NCBI RefSeq assembly: GCF_003459245.1
Contig: NZ_QRVG01000009.1
Location: forward strand, 1-64,000
DNA length: 64,000 bases
Source: Collinsella sp. AF23-2
GTDB lineage: Bacteria > Actinomycetota > Coriobacteriia > Coriobacteriales > Coriobacteriaceae
Reading direction: 5' to 3'
The position numbers were made by a program, and so were the translations under genes. Every line of letters starts with the position of its first letter. The stretch's first letter is position 1. The notes under the pieces were generated by a model. It searched no databases. It saw only the letters and a list, made by a program, of their open reading frames with translations, and was not told where the DNA came from. Shown here piece after piece: positions 16,722 through 25,418 of the stretch.

Positions 16722-17046
16722 TTTGCTCCTCGCGATAAATTCGCCTTTTGATTTCTCTTTTCTTACTCTAGTCCGCCTACCTAAGCAAGCCTTACAAGCT
16801 CGAGGGACGAGTCGACGACGTCCTCGAAGTCAAGCCCCGCCGCATAGGCCCTCGGATAAGGCGAGCGGAGGGCGCGTGACCCCGTCGGAAATGGCCGCCG
16901 TTAGGTGCGTGTTCGAGAGCTGCGCGGCGGAGCTGGATGGAGCCTGGGCAAGGCATTAGGGCATCCTCGTCCTTGTCGTAAGACTGCCATTAGAAGATCT
17001 TCTGCAAATCCTAAGCCACGTTTCAACTTGGCAAAAGCTGCGGATC
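16722..17046. other. Gap with probable gene scraps
   Basis: No gene can be supported. A short plus-strand frame (about 16876-16959, TPSEMAAVRCVFESCAAELDGA) is GC-rich and protein-like but has no start signal, and may be a scrap of a deleted gene. No terminator with a T-run was found. Confidence 0.4.
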
Positions 17047-18882
17047 CTAGATATCGGCAAGACATTCGAGACTCTTGGATATGGCGTCGAAATAGATCCT
17101 TTGGTAATACTCCATGGTCTCGACCTTGCCGATCTCCGATCCGAGCCTCTTGGCCCAAGCTACGAGGGCCTTCCTGTCCTCGCCCTCGAGCGAGGCCGTG
17201 CACGACCTCATGTGGTCGCCCGGAAAAAGGACACTGTGCACAAGCCGAATATCTTCGGGAGGCATCTTCTCCATCGCCCTCGCGAGGAGGGAAGTGTCGA
17301 GGGAAATGAGCGACAGGATGGGTTCCGACCAGTCATCTGATTTCGAGAAAGCCAGATAGAGCTTCGTCGCGAATTGGTCGGGGGCGTTTTTCAGGACGTT
17401 GCCAAGAGACTCCGACTCCCGTTCGCGTAGCGTCGTCAAGGCGAGCTCCCTCAGCCTGTCGACCTCCTCCAAAGCCGGAATCTCATGCGCTTCGCTCGAG
17501 TCGAAAGGGATCTCCTGCCATTCGACTCGATTCTTTCCGATTGACCTCACTGCAGACTCGGGATCCCGTCCAATGGAGGATTCCATCGCCTTGACGAGCG
17601 GCGCGACCCCTTCGGGAAAGGCGTCAGCAAATTCCCCCGCAATGCCTTTGACGGCACGCAGGACGTCGGGATAGACGTCGAACGACAAGCCGCGGCTCCC
17701 GTCCCCGGGGACAATCCCGGCGACTATAGTCTCCACCATGCCAGGGACATCGGCATCGCGGAAAGTGGCGTGTCTGATGCCGTCGATACATTCAATAGCT
17801 TTCCGCGCGGCCGGCCCGTCGGGATGAAAGGTCGCAAGGTAATCTTCCAGGCAGGAACGAACATGCTTGGAATCGACCCCCTCACACCTCTCGAAAAAGC
17901 GGGGGATGAAGTCCAGAGCGGCGTATTTGAGCCGGCGCGACTCGAAAATGCCACCCCTAAGGATGGAATCCTCCCGGCTTGACGGAGGCCCGATGCGCAT
18001 CCCCTTCGCCGCCCCCGCTGCAAAGCCGAAAGCCTCTTTGAAAACTGCCCTGGCAGACTCCGGGTCGGTGGGTTCAGCGAAGAACCCGGATTCCTTCATC
18101 CCGACCAGCACGGGGCGCATCTTGCTGAGGGATCGCAAGTTCGGCGATTCGCTTCCTTCAATCGCCGAAACGGCGTCCTCGAGCGCGCCTGGGTAGATGC
18201 CGCCCAGCACGCCTCCCAGAACGCGTTCCACAACCGAGCCGACCGAGGGCCTGAACCGGCACTTCCGCCAGACGGTCTTCTCGATGAGGCTCTCGTACTC
18301 CCTGGTCGTCCCCTTCTCCCCCTTCGGTCCTAGCCCTTTCCTCCACTCATCCTCGTTGCAGACGAGGAGGACCTTCTTCCTGCAGCCGACGACGAGGTGG
18401 TCGACCGCCCCGAGCAGCTCGCGAATGCCCATGTCGCACCTCTCCACGTCGTCTATGACGAGGAGGGTCTCGGGGCCGATGATGAGGTTCACGGCATTCA
18501 GCGGCGCCATCTTGAGATCGACGCCCGCCTTCTTCTCCAGCTCCCTGATCTTTTTCCCGAGGAACGATATTCCCGTGTCCTTGGCGAACCCGACGAGTGA
18601 ATCCCACCTGCCCCTCTCCCCGCCGGCCGCGCACCCTATGGCGTATTTCGAGATGAAACCAGACTCAATCGCCCCGCAGAGCTCCGCTAAGTCCTTGGCG
18701 CCGTAGGCGGACGCCACCACGACGGGATGCCGGCTCTCATCCTCCTCCAGCTTCTCGGTCAGTGCGTGCTCGACAAAGTAGGTTTTCCCGCATCCCCATT
18801 CCCCGGTAAGCATGAGGGCGTACGAGTTCTCCTTGTCCTCGAGGTACTCCCTCACGACGCCGATGATGTCATCCTCGTTCAC
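17047..18882 (-). CDS. KAP-like P-loop NTPase
   Basis: This is a 611-residue P-loop ATPase of the KAP/AAA-like group. Walker A is GEWGCGKT (27-34), and the Walker B stretch LLVIDDVERCD (140-150) is the typical 'DD(L/V)ER' form of KAP NTPases. The remainder is helical, with no membrane segment. The start chosen is GTG 18882, because AAGGAG lies eight bases upstream; the longer frame to 19011 has no ribosome site. KAP NTPases are found both in membrane-linked roles and in phage defence. The surrounding restriction-type genes favour the latter, as inference. Confidence 0.75.
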   Translation of the reverse strand: MNEDDIIGVVREYLEDKENSYALMLTGEWGCGKTYFVEHALTEKLEEDESRHPVVVASAYGAKDLAELCGAIESGFISKYAIGCAAGGERGRWDSLVGFAKDTGISFLGKKIRELEKKAGVDLKMAPLNAVNLIIGPETLLVIDDVERCDMGIRELLGAVDHLVVGCRKKVLLVCNEDEWRKGLGPKGEKGTTREYESLIEKTVWRKCRFRPSVGSVVERVLGGVLGGIYPGALEDAVSAIEGSESPNLRSLSKMRPVLVGMKESGFFAEPTDPESARAVFKEAFGFAAGAAKGMRIGPPSSREDSILRGGIFESRRLKYAALDFIPRFFERCEGVDSKHVRSCLEDYLATFHPDGPAARKAIECIDGIRHATFRDADVPGMVETIVAGIVPGDGSRGLSFDVYPDVLRAVKGIAGEFADAFPEGVAPLVKAMESSIGRDPESAVRSIGKNRVEWQEIPFDSSEAHEIPALEEVDRLRELALTTLRERESESLGNVLKNAPDQFATKLYLAFSKSDDWSEPILSLISLDTSLLARAMEKMPPEDIRLVHSVLFPGDHMRSCTASLEGEDRKALVAWAKRLGSEIGKVETMEYYQRIYFDAISKSLECLADI

Positions 18883-18944
18883 CTTGGTCGCTCCTTGTCC
18901 GCCATCGGTTTCCACCCTTACCTTTCCTATGGCCACGCGAGAGC

Positions 18945-19046
18945 CTACTCCAGCGCTTTCGGATCCCATTCGAACCCTTCGGCCTGCCGCCTTATCGCCG
19001 GGTCGATGCACTTCTTGACGAGCTCAAGCGCCGCGGCCGCGCGGTG
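18945..19046 (-). pseudogene. Remnant ending LVKKCIDPAIRRQAEGFEWD
   Basis: A GC-rich minus-strand frame ending 62 bp before the KAP gene start reads like the C-terminus of a real protein. It loses protein character exactly where the AT-rich DUF262 gene begins (19051). I read it as the tail of a gene whose front was replaced when the DUF262 gene arrived. Family not recognised. Confidence 0.4.
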
Positions 19047-19050
19047 CAAG

Positions 19051-20700
19051 CTAGCGGATGACCATTTCAAACAAATCTTTCGCGATAAAATCAACGCGCT
19101 TCTTAACGTCAAAACAACCATTCGCATAGCGTTTAGCAAAAGCTCTTGTAGTGGCATAACGCGATTCAGCGTATATGGGCAGCTTTTCCTTAAGCGATTT
19201 GTCTTTACATTTCGCGTTAAGTCGCTCTTCTAGCATGAGCAAGTTCCCAATAATCGAGTTTTCCTGAGCCTGCGAATCCGGAAGAATGTGCTCTATTGTG
19301 AATGCCTCAGAAACCCTAACACCAGACTTAAGCTCCTCGAGCAAGGCAAGGACCAACTTGCAGCGATCCTTCAACTTTGTTTCGCTATACAACGGCCACG
19401 AATGGGACCATCCAAGCGAAAGGAGATTAATTCGAAATGTTTCTTCTGAAGGCAGTTTTTCGTTAAAACTATTTTTCCACTCATCTAACACTTGCTGGGT
19501 GCAGTTCAACTCGATTGCGTATGAGTGTTTCACGATCGAATCCGATAGGTGGTTCGACTCCATTCCCCCGATTATCTTATAGCAAATATAGAACCGGTAA
19601 ATAAATCCAATCGCATCATCATACTGCTCGCTCGTTAGCTGCTCTATTTCGCGAGCGTGCATTAAACTCATAAGAAGCGGCCTGAAGACGCGGACATTGT
19701 GTGTTCTTAAGAAACTCAAGATTTCCGCATTTCTGTCATCGCTGGTTGGCTCGACAATCTCTGCATAATATCCGGCTTTTAGCCTTAAATCATAGAGAAG
19801 ATCAGCAGCCTTCTTTGGATCCGTAAAATCCCTTATTTTCTTATATGCTCCATCCTTGTCGCCTTGACCTAGGCGATATTTTTGAATTGCGTAGTGACGC
19901 AAAAAAGCTTTCATGTTCGAGCCGACTGTTGCTTCAATTTCCGACCATACCTGTTTTGCATCATCGCGCTTTTCTATAGGATGGATATAGCGCATAATAT
20001 AGTTCTTCAGAAGCTCATGGTCCTCAAGCTCGATACCTCGCGCATTCAATATTTCGAATATTGTGTACGAATCTTCCTCAGACGATGATTTGATGTTTAC
20101 ATATGCGACAGAAATGACCGCATCCCTGAAGGCCAGCAACTCCTCATCCTTCATCTTGGCGAAACTTGCACTGAAATATTGGAAGGCTTTAACGATCAGT
20201 TCGTCTTTTGATCCGGACGCGCGTTTGCTCTTCGAGAAAGCCACAGCAGACATGGCAGCCGCATCTTCAGGAGAGATAGCAATTACTCCTTCGACGATCC
20301 TCGTTAATGATAAATGATTCTCCGGAGCGACGATCGCGTGCTCAACATCCTTAGTATCTATCGCCACTAGATATTTTTTTGTGCCATTAGCGTGGTTAAT
20401 CATATTCCTTTTCTTGAAAGCGAACATGAGGCTAGACAGCAAGAGCGTTAGGGTAATAACTCTTTGTTGACCATCAATTATTGTAAAAACCCCGAGGCTG
20501 TCTTCTTCTTCTTCCTCCATCAGCACTATCGAACCGATGAAATGCGACGTAGCAACTTCCTCTGTCACAAGCTTGATGTCTTCGAATAGATCTTTCCAGT
20601 TATGCTCATCCCACACGTAAGCGCGCTGATTGCGAGGGATTCTATAGATTGAGTCATTAAGCAGCTTTCCAACCGTACTCTGACGTGCTTCAAATGCCAT
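19051..20700 (-). CDS. DUF262/DUF1524 protein (GmrSD-type modification-dependent nuclease)
   Basis: GmrSD-type proteins combine a DUF262 NTPase/ParB-like domain with a DUF1524 HNH-type nuclease, and several cut phage DNA carrying modified cytosines. In this 549-residue product, DUF262 is marked by the substrate-facing RNQRAYVW (24-31) and IDGQQR (75-80), and DUF1524 by IEHILPDS (469-476) with its histidine near 471. Both active motifs are present, so it may be a complete single-chain enzyme. ATG 20700 has AAGGGA six bases upstream; the longer frame to 20721 does not. Composition is AT-rich. A role in DNA restriction is inferred from the family. Confidence 0.85.
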   Translation of the reverse strand: MAFEARQSTVGKLLNDSIYRIPRNQRAYVWDEHNWKDLFEDIKLVTEEVATSHFIGSIVLMEEEEEDSLGVFTIIDGQQRVITLTLLLSSLMFAFKKRNMINHANGTKKYLVAIDTKDVEHAIVAPENHLSLTRIVEGVIAISPEDAAAMSAVAFSKSKRASGSKDELIVKAFQYFSASFAKMKDEELLAFRDAVISVAYVNIKSSSEEDSYTIFEILNARGIELEDHELLKNYIMRYIHPIEKRDDAKQVWSEIEATVGSNMKAFLRHYAIQKYRLGQGDKDGAYKKIRDFTDPKKAADLLYDLRLKAGYYAEIVEPTSDDRNAEILSFLRTHNVRVFRPLLMSLMHAREIEQLTSEQYDDAIGFIYRFYICYKIIGGMESNHLSDSIVKHSYAIELNCTQQVLDEWKNSFNEKLPSEETFRINLLSLGWSHSWPLYSETKLKDRCKLVLALLEELKSGVRVSEAFTIEHILPDSQAQENSIIGNLLMLEERLNAKCKDKSLKEKLPIYAESRYATTRAFAKRYANGCFDVKKRVDFIAKDLFEMVIR

Positions 20701-20821
20701 GTTGATCCCTTGCCTTCGCAATAGTTTTGTCGGCCTTGCCGCCTCTCGGCGTCACCAACGCCTTCGCTACAATAAAAGTCGGCACATCGCCGAGCAGGGC
20801 CGCCTTTTCGCTCGCGAACAT
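20690..20821 (-). CDS. Possible small ORF overlapping the DUF262 start
   Basis: A 43-residue frame (MFASEKAALLGDVPTFIVAK onward) with GGGG eight bases before its ATG ends 11 bp inside the DUF262 gene. The overlap would couple the two. It could equally be the tail of a displaced gene. No family recognised. Confidence 0.25.
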   Translation of the reverse strand: MFASEKAALLGDVPTFIVAKALVTPRGGKADKTIAKARDQHGI

Positions 20822-21398
20822 GCCGACTGCCCCAATCAATCTCCGTCGCTGCCATCATCGTCGATTAACCAACATGTCAGCAGCAGGCAATCGTCACGTC
20901 CACAGTCCATTCTATATGCCGGCTGAGCATGGGGCGAATCTTAATCGCCAAGATATCCAGGAAGCCCGAGCTTCCAGGGAAATGCCTTCAGACGCCTTAC
21001 GTTGGGTAGGCCCCCTACAGAGATCTATTGGCCGTGCACCGCAAACAACGCGTTAGGCCGTTGCATGCAATCGGCCAGCCACCCAGCATCCCCAATCCGC
21101 ACCACAACTCCCTACCCCGCTCCAGCCATCGTCATCTCCATACAGTGTCCAAACCCACACCAATAAAACCAACCCACGCAACAAGCAGCCCTCGCTTAGC
21201 AACCCAAACACCACCACAAGCCAGCAAGCAATCACCAGTCTGCGTTCGCAACATCGCTTGGAAAGGCAAATGCTTACCGCGCCCTTGAAACACGCCAAAC
21301 TCGTCTACAACCTGCGGTTTTTCGTTTATACTGCAATCGTTGAAATGCCGGTACGCTTGCAGAATCGTACCTGTTCCGATTACAGAAAAGGGGCCGTC
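20822..21398. other. Gene-free stretch with a C-rich, G-poor tract
   Basis: There is no supportable gene. From about 21068 to 21237 the plus strand is markedly rich in C and A and poor in G, which would give an unstructured RNA of the kind that binds Rho. A TATACT near 21328 could be the -10 of the following gene, without a good -35. Confidence 0.4.
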
Positions 21399-22745
21399 AT
21401 GCGTAAGCCTGCCTCCTGCGTCCTTTCCATCGCGCTCTCGCTCGTAATGACGGTTGGTTTTATCCCGTCACCCGCGCTTGCCGAAATCGCCAGTGCGCCA
21501 GAACCCGCCGCGCAAAGCGCCGGCAAACCTAACGAGAGCCCAGCCGAAACCACGTCGGGCCAAGCCCGGGCAAACGATCAAATCAGCGCCGCCTCCGGCA
21601 CCAATGTAACGGCCAACGCAACGCAGCCGATCGACGCCAGCATGTTCAGTATCGAGGACACCGACATTCGCTACACGGGCAATCCCGTGATGCCCACCGT
21701 CACGTCGTCGACCGTGCCGAGCGACCAGTACACTGTCGCCTACGAGAACAACGTAGCCATCGGTCAGGCGACCGCCGTTGTGACCGCCGACGACCAGAAC
21801 TACAGCGGCACCTGCGCGATCCCATTTGAAATCAAACCGGCGAACGCGGCCGCGAACTACCAGCACAGCACCACCGCGCAAAGCGGCGACATCACGCTCA
21901 CCGTCCAATGGAACGACCCGAGGCTCGGCCAGGAGACCACGTTCCATGTGACTGCGACGGGCGGAAGCGGTGCGTACCAATTCCGCATGGACGCACCGAC
22001 GTATATGGATCCCGACGGTAGCAGCGAAAGCGTTGCCGACCCCAGCCGTAACCAGTGGCAGCAATACACCGGCGAATGCACATCGCACGACTACCAGTTC
22101 GAAATGACCGCTAGCGGCACCTATTACCTGCGCTTTTACCTGATGGATAAGGCGGCCGGCGTGTACTATCTGCGCTCAAACGTGTTTGCGAGCGCGAACG
22201 ACGACGCCTATCCGGCGGTCAGCGCCATCGTGAAGTCCGCAGTCGACAAATGCAGCGCCGATACCGACGGGTCCGACTACGCCCGCGCCCTGTGGCTGCA
22301 CGACTGGACTCTTGACCATCTGGAATACGACCACGACCTTAACTGGTGCTCGGCCGAAAGCGGCCTCACGCGCCACCAGGGCACCTGCGAGAGCTACCAG
22401 CGCATCTACTCCAAGCTCCTTGACGTCGCGGGCATCGCCAACGGCCGCATCACCGGCAACGGCCACACCTGGAACGCAGTAAAGATCGACGACAAATGGT
22501 GCCAGATGGACCTAACCTGGGATGACACCAGCGACAACTGGTACGGAGACCTGGACCAGCGCCATCTGTACTTTGGCCTGACCGACGAGCTCATGGCAAT
22601 CGCCCACTCCGACCACACGGCAAACTACCCAAAATGGGCGCTGAAGCTCATGCTTGCCCCGGCACCCATGTGCAATTTCTTCGGTACTGTTTCACATTAT
22701 TCAGCAGTGCTCAAACGAGTAAATGCCCAATCAGACACCGCTTAA
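21399..22745 (+). CDS. Secreted transglutaminase-like surface protein
   Basis: The 448-residue product begins with a signal peptide (about 1-28, MRKPASCVLSIALSLVMTVG, cut after ALA). A low-complexity linker follows, then a bacterial Ig-like repeat (about residues 88-148, YTGNPVMPTV ... YSGTCAIPFEI), and a transglutaminase-core domain. A full Cys-His-Asp triad is visible: C330 in GTCESY, H356 in GHTWNAV, D371 in MDLTWDD. It probably acts outside the cell on peptides or cell-wall proteins. ATG 21399 has AAGGGG upstream; the longer frame lacks a signal peptide at its start. There is no LPXTG or C-terminal anchor, and the last residues look unspecific, so a shortened C-terminus is possible. Its stop overlaps the opposing flippase stop (TTAA). 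Confidence 0.85.
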   Translation: MRKPASCVLSIALSLVMTVGFIPSPALAEIASAPEPAAQSAGKPNESPAETTSGQARANDQISAASGTNVTANATQPIDASMFSIEDTDIRYTGNPVMPTVTSSTVPSDQYTVAYENNVAIGQATAVVTADDQNYSGTCAIPFEIKPANAAANYQHSTTAQSGDITLTVQWNDPRLGQETTFHVTATGGSGAYQFRMDAPTYMDPDGSSESVADPSRNQWQQYTGECTSHDYQFEMTASGTYYLRFYLMDKAAGVYYLRSNVFASANDDAYPAVSAIVKSAVDKCSADTDGSDYARALWLHDWTLDHLEYDHDLNWCSAESGLTRHQGTCESYQRIYSKLLDVAGIANGRITGNGHTWNAVKIDDKWCQMDLTWDDTSDNWYGDLDQRHLYFGLTDELMAIAHSDHTANYPKWALKLMLAPAPMCNFFGTVSHYSAVLKRVNAQSDTA

Positions 22746-24166
22746 GCAGATTGCTTACGCTTTCCAACTACCTTCATGCCCTTGCGAGCGATGTCTAAGA
22801 GACCGTTCCTAAGAACGAATAGAAGGGCGAAGAAAAGCATGAACTCTGCAATTAGAATGCCATGAGAGAACGGTGCAAAAGACAAAGCCACTTGGGCGCC
22901 AATCAGAATAAAGCTGGCAGCAATCTCTCCCCTGTGAAAATCAAGTTTAATAAACTTACGTGTATCACGCGCACGCACCGCGGCGATAACGGCATAGCTA
23001 ATAGCAGTAGCGCCAGCAGCGCCCATAATTCCAAACGCCGGAACAAGAAGCAGAGTGAGCACTATGTTAACGATTGCTCCGATAGCAGTTGTAGAGAAGG
23101 CCTTCTTGCTTTCTTTAGTAACGACATACGTTGTTCCAAAGAAAGCGGCAACGCAGGAAAAGAGATTGGCAAGCGATAGCATAGCAACTGGCTGCCACGA
23201 GCCTTCATACGACGAACTCATGAGGAACGTGTAGACGGGGTAAGCAGACGCAGCGATAAGGGACGATGCCACAGCAAGAACCACAAAGATATAGCGAAAG
23301 ACCGTCGACTGAAACCTAGCATTATCCGCAGATTCTCGTTCTTCAATTGCCGAAATCTGCCATGCCTGCATGAAGATGTTATAGACGATGTTCACGATTT
23401 GGGGGATCTTCTGGGCAACGTTGTAGATACCGTTTGCGCTGGCGCCAATAAAGAACAGTATTACATACCTATCGGAAGCCGACATAATCCACCACATAAG
23501 CGAGTTCGGAATTAGAGGTATGCAGTAGGTCAACATGGCATTTAGCGCATGTCTATTTAAGCTGGAGAACGATAGGTAATTCCAAAGTCTACAGGAAACG
23601 ATGATATGCAAAGCACCGATCAATTGCGCTACGACCATAGAAGCAAGGTATCCGCCAACACCTAGATGCCATACCGCAAGTGCAAGTACGTTCGAAAAGG
23701 CGGTAACAAATGTAATGACCACTCCATTAGCAGCAAATGCCTTTGATTTACCGATCCCGCGAAGAAGCTGCATGAATACATAGTTGAAGCTGGTCAAGCA
23801 AAGTAAGAGCAAGAAATAAACGACGTTAACACCGATAACACTGAACATGCGAAACAACGGGAACAGTAGCCAGCAAATAACCCAGCCAGCGATAACAACA
23901 AGAAGCGAATTCGACGCAATGGTCTTAACGTCGACTTCCTTCGAGACCGTGAATCGAAGAACAGCTTCGTTCATACCAACCATAGCAAATGGAACGAGCA
24001 AATTGACCGTAGTGGTAACAAGGTCAGCTGTGCCATACTCTGCGGTCGTTAAATAATAAGTATAAAAGGGAACAATGAGAAAGGTGATAACCTTGCTACC
24101 TAGGTTCCCAATAAAGAAAACCACAGAGTTCTTAACTAATTTCTTATATTTACTTTCTGCAGTCAT
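22742..24166 (-). CDS. Polysaccharide flippase (Wzx / MATE-like)
   Basis: This integral membrane protein of about 474 residues has some 14 hydrophobic segments and the opening typical of O-unit flippases (KNSVVFFIGNLGSKVITFLI and YYLTTAEYGTADL). It would move lipid-linked repeat units across the membrane for polymerisation by the Wzy encoded at 29659-30924. It is the last gene of the polysaccharide cluster. ATG 24166 is preferred to TTG 24178, and GGATAGG lies just upstream. The gene is AT-rich like the distal half of the cluster. Confidence 0.88.
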   Translation of the reverse strand: MTAESKYKKLVKNSVVFFIGNLGSKVITFLIVPFYTYYLTTAEYGTADLVTTTVNLLVPFAMVGMNEAVLRFTVSKEVDVKTIASNSLLVVIAGWVICWLLFPLFRMFSVIGVNVVYFLLLLCLTSFNYVFMQLLRGIGKSKAFAANGVVITFVTAFSNVLALAVWHLGVGGYLASMVVAQLIGALHIIVSCRLWNYLSFSSLNRHALNAMLTYCIPLIPNSLMWWIMSASDRYVILFFIGASANGIYNVAQKIPQIVNIVYNIFMQAWQISAIEERESADNARFQSTVFRYIFVVLAVASSLIAASAYPVYTFLMSSSYEGSWQPVAMLSLANLFSCVAAFFGTTYVVTKESKKAFSTTAIGAIVNIVLTLLLVPAFGIMGAAGATAISYAVIAAVRARDTRKFIKLDFHRGEIAASFILIGAQVALSFAPFSHGILIAEFMLFFALLFVLRNGLLDIARKGMKVVGKRKQSA

Positions 24167-24206
24167 CTGCCTATCCAAACCATATAGCGATTACAACGAA
24201 TGCAGC

Positions 24207-25418
24207 CTAATTGCCGAGCATTCGCTTGAGCTTTCGTCTCAAACGAATAAAAAATGTATCCGTGAAGCTCCACCTCGAAGAAAGCTCCTTGATACTCGCC
24301 CCTTTGGCAAGAGCACGCATAAATTTGCATCTTTGAGGATGAGGAGCCACTGAAGCGGCAAGCGCAGGATTCCCGCCAATCACCTCGTCATAGCTAGAAG
24401 GCCCTATTTCAAGCTTAGGCGATACCCTGTCGAACCATTTCTTGCCTTTATCGGTATTGCACAGAACGGCAGAGACCCCAATAGAGGAATCAACTTCGGG
24501 ATGAATGGAGGGGAATCCCCAAAAATCACCAAGAGTTAAATCTGACCCGCAAGAGCGCTTTGCCGGACAATCAAAACATGAAGAACGTAATGACGCGTTA
24601 TCCAAAAATGCTCTCATATACCAATCGTCGCCATAACGTCCGCCGGTGACGCGGCAATCGTCTTTCTCCGTCCTTGCGTAGTAAAGGACGGAGTAAGACG
24701 ACCATCCGGTCGTCTTACTCCGGAAATTGACATCATCAATTTCAGAGTTTTGGGCAGAAGACTGGAATTCAATCCATTTTCTCCAGAGCAGAGGCGATGG
24801 GGCGCCGTGGCAGATAACGTCAGCAGAAATAAAGAAAGCGGAATCTGCTAGCTTGCCCAGATAGTTCCTCATGCCGGAAACCTGACAAGCAGTGCCCGTA
24901 AAGAAAACTAAGCGTTTCGCCAGAAGATATTCCTTGACCTCTCGATAAAGAGAAGCAGGAATCTCGCTTTGAACATATTTTGATCGTTGGAGTCTTTTAA
25001 GATCCTCTAAATCAGTAGCACACTCATGTCGAACCGTATGGCAGTGCTCCTGGAAAGAAGCCCCAACGACAACGCCATCGGACTTAATAGCAGCATCGGC
25101 AAGCACACCAAAGAGCCCTCCAGACGATGATTGCTGGAGAACATCACTTGAAAGAGACTTGGCCCAAGACACTTCAACAGGCTCGACAACGGGATTGCGA
25201 CTTAATACGGGGCAAGTCGAGTCACAAGCACCACACCCGATACATAGGTCGGAATTGAAGCTGGGCCTTAAGAAGCCCACCTCGTCCGGCGTCATCGAAA
25301 GACATCCCTTCGAGCATTTGGCAGAACAGGCGCCGCATCCACAGCAGGAATCACCCAGAGAGATGATTTCTGGTGCCCTATCAGCCCTTCCCGACTGTTC
25401 TTGCTGAGTCATTCTCAT
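24207..25418 (-). CDS. F420-hydrogenase/dehydrogenase beta-subunit-like ferredoxin protein
   Basis: The N-terminus carries two ferredoxin-type 4Fe-4S clusters: CCGCGACSAKCSKGC near residue 26 and CIGCGACDSTCP near 59. The FrhB/FdhB-type flavin domain follows, with SSGGLFG, RSKYVQS, FTGTACQVSG and CHGAPS. Members like this recur in polysaccharide clusters beside pyruvyl transferases and flippases; the reaction there is unknown, presumably a reduction of a sugar or lipid intermediate. ATG 25412 has GAGGA at seven bases and may be the true start rather than ATG 25418. Both overlap the GT2 gene's end. Confidence 0.85.
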   Translation of the reverse strand: MRMTQQEQSGRADRAPEIISLGDSCCGCGACSAKCSKGCLSMTPDEVGFLRPSFNSDLCIGCGACDSTCPVLSRNPVVEPVEVSWAKSLSSDVLQQSSSGGLFGVLADAAIKSDGVVVGASFQEHCHTVRHECATDLEDLKRLQRSKYVQSEIPASLYREVKEYLLAKRLVFFTGTACQVSGMRNYLGKLADSAFFISADVICHGAPSPLLWRKWIEFQSSAQNSEIDDVNFRSKTTGWSSYSVLYYARTEKDDCRVTGGRYGDDWYMRAFLDNASLRSSCFDCPAKRSCGSDLTLGDFWGFPSIHPEVDSSIGVSAVLCNTDKGKKWFDRVSPKLEIGPSSYDEVIGGNPALAASVAPHPQRCKFMRALAKGASIKELSSRWSFTDTFFIRLRRKLKRMLGN

